From: Phaseolus vulgaris
Taxonomy: Eukaryota > Streptophyta > Magnoliopsida > Fabales > Fabaceae
Assembly: GCF_000499845.2 (NCBI RefSeq)
Contig: NC_023759.2
Span: 43,804,672-43,868,671, forward strand
Direction: 5' to 3'
Length of the DNA stretch: 64,000 nucleotides
The notes under the pieces were generated by a model that worked only from the letters and a program-made list of their open reading frames with translations, did not search any database and had not been told where the DNA came from. A program made the translations under genes and the position numbers. Numbering within the stretch: the first letter of the stretch is position 1; each line of letters opens with the position of its first letter. Below are positions 59,474 to 64,000 of this stretch, one piece after another.

Positions 59474-61479
59474 CTGTGGCAAGAGTAGAAGAAGTGGTTG
59501 TGGATTTGGTCTGGTTGTGATTAATTAAGGAGGAACCTGCTTTGAAGTTTTCTTTATATCAATGTCACCAATGTTTTTTCTTTAATTAATTAATCTTTCT
59601 CCTTTCACCTTCTCCAATTAGCCTCTCATTTTTATGCTTGTTAATTTCCTGTTCTGGGTAAAAGATGAACGGAATTATTCTCTCATCTGATTTTTGTAAG
59701 ATACAACATGGAATATTTTAGCCGTCAGAGTGGGAAAACCCAGTTCAATTGTCGCTTGTGGTTGACCTAGTTCGATGTTCAACCTTACGTAGAGAGGTAG
59801 TGTAAGAGAACTAAACTTATATTTGGACATGGTCATAGTGATCGCAACCACTGCACTGACTAATAATAAGGGGTAAATCAGTTCATAAACAAATTGCCAT
59901 ATATATAACATGTTGAAGGTATCAGATTGTTTATTGAACGAGTAAATAGTGTTGCTTAAGCTGATAAGAGATGTAATTGACCAAATTTGATAAGTATGTT
60001 ATTGAACAAAGTTTTGTTTGGTGATTCAGACATAAACCTTTTTGAAGGTGTCAGATTGTTTAACAGGTAAATAGATGAAGTGATGTAATTCACGTCTCTA
60101 TATATTATTTGCAAAGGGTCTGAACATCACCAACTGGGGTAACAATTATCCACCTTTCTTCCGATCACCTTAATTAGTAATATAAAAACTAAGTTTATGA
60201 TGCATGCGACTTATCAATCAATATGGAAGAAAAAAACAATACTACATTTTCCTTTTGGAAATAAGGATGAACTGATCAAACAATATATATTTATTGTACA
60301 TGCTACGATGTATATGTTCCACGAGATCATCTAAATCAATATACTATATCAATATCTTATCTGCATATGGCAGCCATGGATTTTTTCTTCTCTTGTGTAT
60401 ATAAATTCCTAGTTGACTTGCTAAATTCACTTGTAAAGAAAAGGACATTAAAATCCAGGAGATGCTTAAACATTTGCTATTGAGTTCTAATATTTTGACA
60501 ACTATATCCACCTTAAATTAAAAAAAAAATCCCTTTAATGAAAATACATGCAAAATATAAGAAGTTGGATTTTTTTTCAAAATTAACAAAATTATAATTT
60601 TTTCCAAGTACTATATTAGTTACTCTGTTATAACGAGTAAGAAAGTTATTTTATTTACACTCTCTTATTTAGATTCTCCTATTCTCTTATTGACGGGTGA
60701 GATGGAACTTGAAGCATTATTGTATTAATATTATTTCTGTCCTTTAGATTAATAATATTTTTGTGATATTACATATCTTAATTCAAGAGATTAAGTTTTT
60801 TTTATATGGGTTAAGATATTAGTGTCGTAAATGTTTATTAATCTCTCGTTTCATTTATTTTTATTTTTGTGTCTTTTACTTTGGTCACTCTTATAATTTC
60901 TTTAACATTTCTTTCTCCTTTGAATGAAATTTTCTTCTTCTTTTATTTGGTTGAGAGATTTTTAGAAAAAAATTATCTTTATAAATAAAATAAAATGTTT
61001 TATTATAAAATAATTTTTTTTGAATAATTTTTAATTTTTTTACAAATATATGAGAATAATTCAATTATTTAAAATTATATAATTTTAATTTTTATTATAA
61101 ATTAGGTTTTTTATATTTTCTTTTATTTCAAAATTATTTATATTTTTCTTTGGCTCGACTTTGGTTGATTATTGTCAATTCCGTTTAAGTTTAAACATTG
61201 TTAGCTAGCTTGTTAATGATGTTATGTTAAACACGATTTTTTTCTCAAGTAATATTAATTGGACTTACTTTAATCAAACTGATTTTTATGTCATTTAGAA
61301 TTTTTTTTTACTGATAATAATGAGATTATTTTTCATCTAACGTGTAGTTCATAGTTTTTTAATCCGTATTAATATAGATTATTTTTTAGTTAATATTATT
61401 GAAATTATTTATTTGTTTATGTAGACCAGCACAATTTATGATTTCATATGTTTGGTAGAGTTTTCTTAACAAATATCAA

Positions 61480-61481
<2 letters not shown>
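59474..61481. other. Intergenic, no gene seen
   Basis: AT-rich sequence. A diverged direct repeat (GAAGGTATCAGATTGTTTA near 59924 and GAAGGTGTCAGATTGTTTA near 60044, each followed by a GTAAATAG) marks a local duplication of about 120 bases. No coding sequence was recognised. Confidence 0.45.
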
Positions 61482-61548
<67 letters not shown>

Positions 61549-61554
61549 ATATTA
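61482..61554. repeat. (AT)n microsatellite
   Basis: About 73 bases of AT dinucleotides, with single extra T bases (ATATATTTATAT) about every 20-30 bases, suggesting an expanded compound array. Confidence 0.93.
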
Positions 61555-61799
61555 TTAACCAATTAATAAATAACTCTTGTATTTAGGATTAAATAAAATA
61601 CACTATTCAAATAAAAAAGAATTTAAAATAAAAATAATATATTTTTAATCTTTCTAAAAATTATAAAATTCTTTATCCAAACACAAATGACCACGTATGT
61701 TTGCAATTTTTAAGACGGTTCATAGTTTGGTTCAAAAGAAAATTTACCCAAAACGATATCGAACTGAAAATTATTTGGAAAATGTTTTGTTCTAGTCAA

Positions 61800-62170
61800 C
61801 TTGAGGTCGGTCGGCATCCAGATGAGTTCTTGGTGGTCTTTTTTCAAGTTCTAATGATTCAACCTTCTGGACACAAGAGACTTCTCCTGCGATGACACTC
61901 CGACGTTCAAGTCAATAAGAGCCTAAAATATAATGAGTATAATATAAAATAAGAGTTGAAAGTACTCTCTATGTTGTTTATTAGATTATATTATATTATC
62001 ATTTCTGTAGAACATAATCTGATATATATAGATTGAATTGTAACTTCTCCACCTTTAGTCATGATTCTGTCTTAATTGAGTGATTAAGGCTAGTTGATTG
62101 AGATCTATTGACTTGTGCTCCCTCATAACTTTAGATACATAGGTCGGGAAACGACCATAAATGACCAATC
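61800..62170 (-). mobile_element. Ty3/gypsy-type LTR fragment related to 32950-33540
   Basis: Read on the minus strand it contains ACTTGAACGTCGGAGTGTCA followed by TCGCAGGAGAAG. This is the same U5 signature as in the fragment at 32950-33540 (ACTTGAGCGTCAGAGTGTCT). A second part (about 62040-62200) has AGGTCGGGAAACGACC and GCATAAGCC-like blocks. No internal protein domains remain. Confidence 0.5.
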
Positions 62171-62917
62171 ATCAGGTTAAGCCCATGACCTAACATGCCC
62201 CTAGCTTCAGGCATAAGCCAATGAGGTTACGATGAGTTTGAAGGTCGAAAGATAAAGCATTTGTTATATTTCATCGAATTAGCACATGAGCTTACAAGAT
62301 CGAATAATTTCAATAACTAAACTATTTATAAATTTATTGAAGTGGTCTTATATTAAAAAAAGGGAATTGTAGCAAGTTCTTGAACTTTTTATTTAAAAGT
62401 TGGCTTTGCTACAAGGCTAAACAAACAAATTTTTATAGATAAAAAATATTGTTCTATTTTTTTCTCTCTTTAATGCACACAAACCTTTTTCTTTTAATTT
62501 TGTTTAAAATCTTTTTCCAATTTTTTTTTCTATTTCAAAAGGAAAAATCATGACAAAAAAACTTTAATAACAGTACTTTTTATTTCTAATTAAAACGTTT
62601 TTTCAAAAATTAAATTTAAAATTTTCTTTGAAATTTGTAATTTCTTCTTTTTTTTAATCATTTGAAAACGTTTTCTTTACTATAATATGATAAAATATAC
62701 ATTTTTTTACTTGAACACAAGTATAAATAATGAATAAAAGCTTGTTATTTATTTTAAATATATTTAAAAGCAAAATATAATAGAATAATGTTTATGATTT
62801 AAAATTAAAAATGTTCATTTTTAAACACGATTTATTAATTAAAAAAAAATCTGGAAAACACTTCCTTCCAAACTAACTCAACACTCTTTTTTTCAGTTTT
62901 TATTTCCTGAGTCTCTG

Positions 62918-63374
62918 TATATAAGGGGTTGATCCAAGAAAAAAGGGGAGTGCGATTGTGGAAAAAAAGAGGAAAGAAGCAACAAGAGAAAAGGGATGAC
63001 GGTGAAAGAGAAGAAAGAAACAAGAGAGTGAGTAAAAGAAAAAAGCGAAAGAGAGAAGAGAGAAAGAACAGAAAAGACAAAGAAGATTGCAAAGCTTTTT
63101 GAAAGGCAAAGAAGCTGAGCCAGGGATCCTCTTCAAAAACCAGACATCAAACGTTGTTCTCAACTCTCCACACTTACATTGGAAAACCAAAATTCTGAAT
63201 TTTGATACAAGAGTTATCGTTTTGTTTTGCTGGTCTCGAGTTTTTCTTTCATTTGCAATGCATAAGAGTGAAGAATGCTACTCTCATATGCTTATCGTTT
63301 ATCATTCATGAGACCGATGCCATGGACTTTGAAGCGTGAAGGAACATTTCTTGGAACTCATTATGAAATCACAC
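62918..63374 (+). promoter_or_regulatory. Promoter-like TATA with purine-rich leader, no gene called
   Basis: TATATAAG at 62918 is followed by about 150 bases of almost pure purine sequence (AGAGAAGAAAGAAACAAGAG-like) and then more balanced sequence to 63374. This is what a plant core promoter plus 5' leader looks like, but the ATGs present open only very short frames. It may be an LTR/leader of a retroelement, a non-coding transcript, or the start of a gene interrupted by the TRIM insertion at 63375. Confidence 0.3.
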
Positions 63375-63604
63375 TGTGTTGGAGATCCTACATCGACTAG
63401 AGATTAGAGCCTTTCATTGTATATAAGTGGGTGCAAACCTCACCTCATTGAGCCGGTTTTATGGGGTTGAGTTAGGCTTAAAGTTCACTTTGTAATATGG
63501 TATCAGAGCCATTTCGAGCCTATCTTAGCGAGTATTTGTTGGGCCGGGGGTGTGTTGGAGATCTCACATCGACTAGAGATTAGAGCCTTTCATTGTATAT
63601 AAGT
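63375..63604 (+). mobile_element. TRIM-like small LTR retroelement, 3' LTR truncated
   Basis: TGTGTTGGAGATC at 63375 recurs at 63551. The two copies stay nearly identical for 54 bases (CATCGACTAGAGATTAGAGC, then CTTTCATTGTATATAAGT) before the second breaks off at 63604. Just after the first LTR (to about 63497) stands TGGTATCAGAGCC (63498-63510), a primer-binding site complementary to initiator methionine tRNA. Before the second copy is GGGCCGGGGGTG, a polypurine-like tract. The internal region is therefore only about 40 bases. The LTR carries a TATATAAG box. No protein is encoded. This fits terminal-repeat retrotransposons in miniature, a type common in legumes. Confidence 0.8.
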
Positions 63605-64000
63605 TAATATTAAAAAACTTATTATTTTATTATAATATAATCGATTTTATTTATTTATTTTAGTATTAAAGAAACTTTAATTTTTTTAAATCCTTTATTA
63701 CAGTTTTAAAATTTGAATGCTGATATTTTGATAATTCTGTAACATATTAAAATTACATAGTTTTTGTTGACATTCTTTTTTTTTCATTAATTACAATTAT
63801 ATATTGTTATTAATATTATAATTAAATATTTTTAAAATTGTTAATAAATTTATCTAATATTTAATTTGTATATTTTATATTGTATATATATAATTATATT
63901 AATAATTATAATAGTAATAAAATATAAAAATTGACTGATAATTTAAATAATTTATATATTTTAAAAATAATGTACAACTTAAAACAAATTCAAACCAAAT
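63605..64000. other. AT-rich DNA to the window edge, no gene seen
   Basis: Almost pure A/T sequence resembling the first 400 bases of the window. For example, TAATTACAATTATATATTG and TTGTTATTAAT words occur at both edges. Confidence 0.5.

Noticed and set aside
10275..61554. Direct repeats with regular spacing that could be a CRISPR array
   Set aside because: All regularly spaced repeats here are dinucleotide microsatellites or transposon parts. The window is plant nuclear DNA.
62835..63190. Minus-strand frames rich in Phe, Leu and Ser resembling membrane proteins
   Set aside because: They are the complement of the purine-rich leader and so give Phe/Leu/Ser-rich peptides without any real family signature.

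Overview
This is nuclear DNA from a flowering plant, most likely a legume of the bean/soybean/cowpea group. The clues are long AT-rich intergenic tracts, GT-AG introns, and repeat types I associate with legume genomes: a TRIM-like element starting TGTTGGAGATC, Ty1/copia and Ty3/gypsy LTR pieces, and TIR/MITE elements. The genus cannot be fixed from the window alone. There are no bacterial operons, CRISPR arrays, rRNA genes or convincing tRNA genes.

Eight protein-coding genes are supported. In order: an ACR9/ACR10-type ACT-repeat protein (2892-5505, +, 6 exons); a heparan-alpha-glucosaminide N-acetyltransferase-like membrane protein (7987-11329, -, 13 exons); two tandem single-exon NFD4/nodulin-like MFS transporters (19635-21392 and 26101-27822, both +); a PP2A B' (B56) regulatory subunit (36849-42740, +, 2 exons around a 4.5-kb intron, with a 23-codon upstream ORF); a small conserved-looking protein of unknown function (44523-47382, +, 4 exons); a secreted pectate lyase (47806-50003, -, 4 exons); and an alpha-type carbonic anhydrase (57394-59375, -, 7 exons). 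Every exon model was joined by hand so that splice sites and phase agree. The genes look like independent housekeeping, cell-wall or transport functions and not a pathway cluster.

Much of the rest is mobile or duplicated DNA. The most notable object is a 1.9-kb element (17428-19316) with about 100-bp terminal inverted repeats. It encloses about 1.09 kb of plastid DNA (3' end of rpl23, all of rpl2 exon 1, and the first part of the rpl2 group II intron). The plastid segment is bracketed by inverted copies of a 25-bp palindromic module that is also part of the element's ends. Other elements are a 1.07-kb TIR element with an 8-bp target duplication (23571-24635); two TIR elements filled with degenerate ATCC-type motifs (22833-23422 and 55899-56405), the first flanked by 33-bp direct repeats; foldback MITEs (about 15410-15950, 16099-16492, 28770-28980); solo-LTR remnants of one copia family (2304-2548, 30452-30716); two pieces of a gypsy-type LTR family (about 32950-33540, 61800-62170); and a TRIM with two LTR starts (63375-63604).

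A 1-kb direct duplication (6831-7845 and 13875-14888) lies on both sides of the acetyltransferase-like gene. It suggests a former tandem duplication whose second gene copy was lost. The two transporter genes are a tandem pair that has been kept. Two short coding-like relics (29308-29478, 32722-32871) are unassigned.
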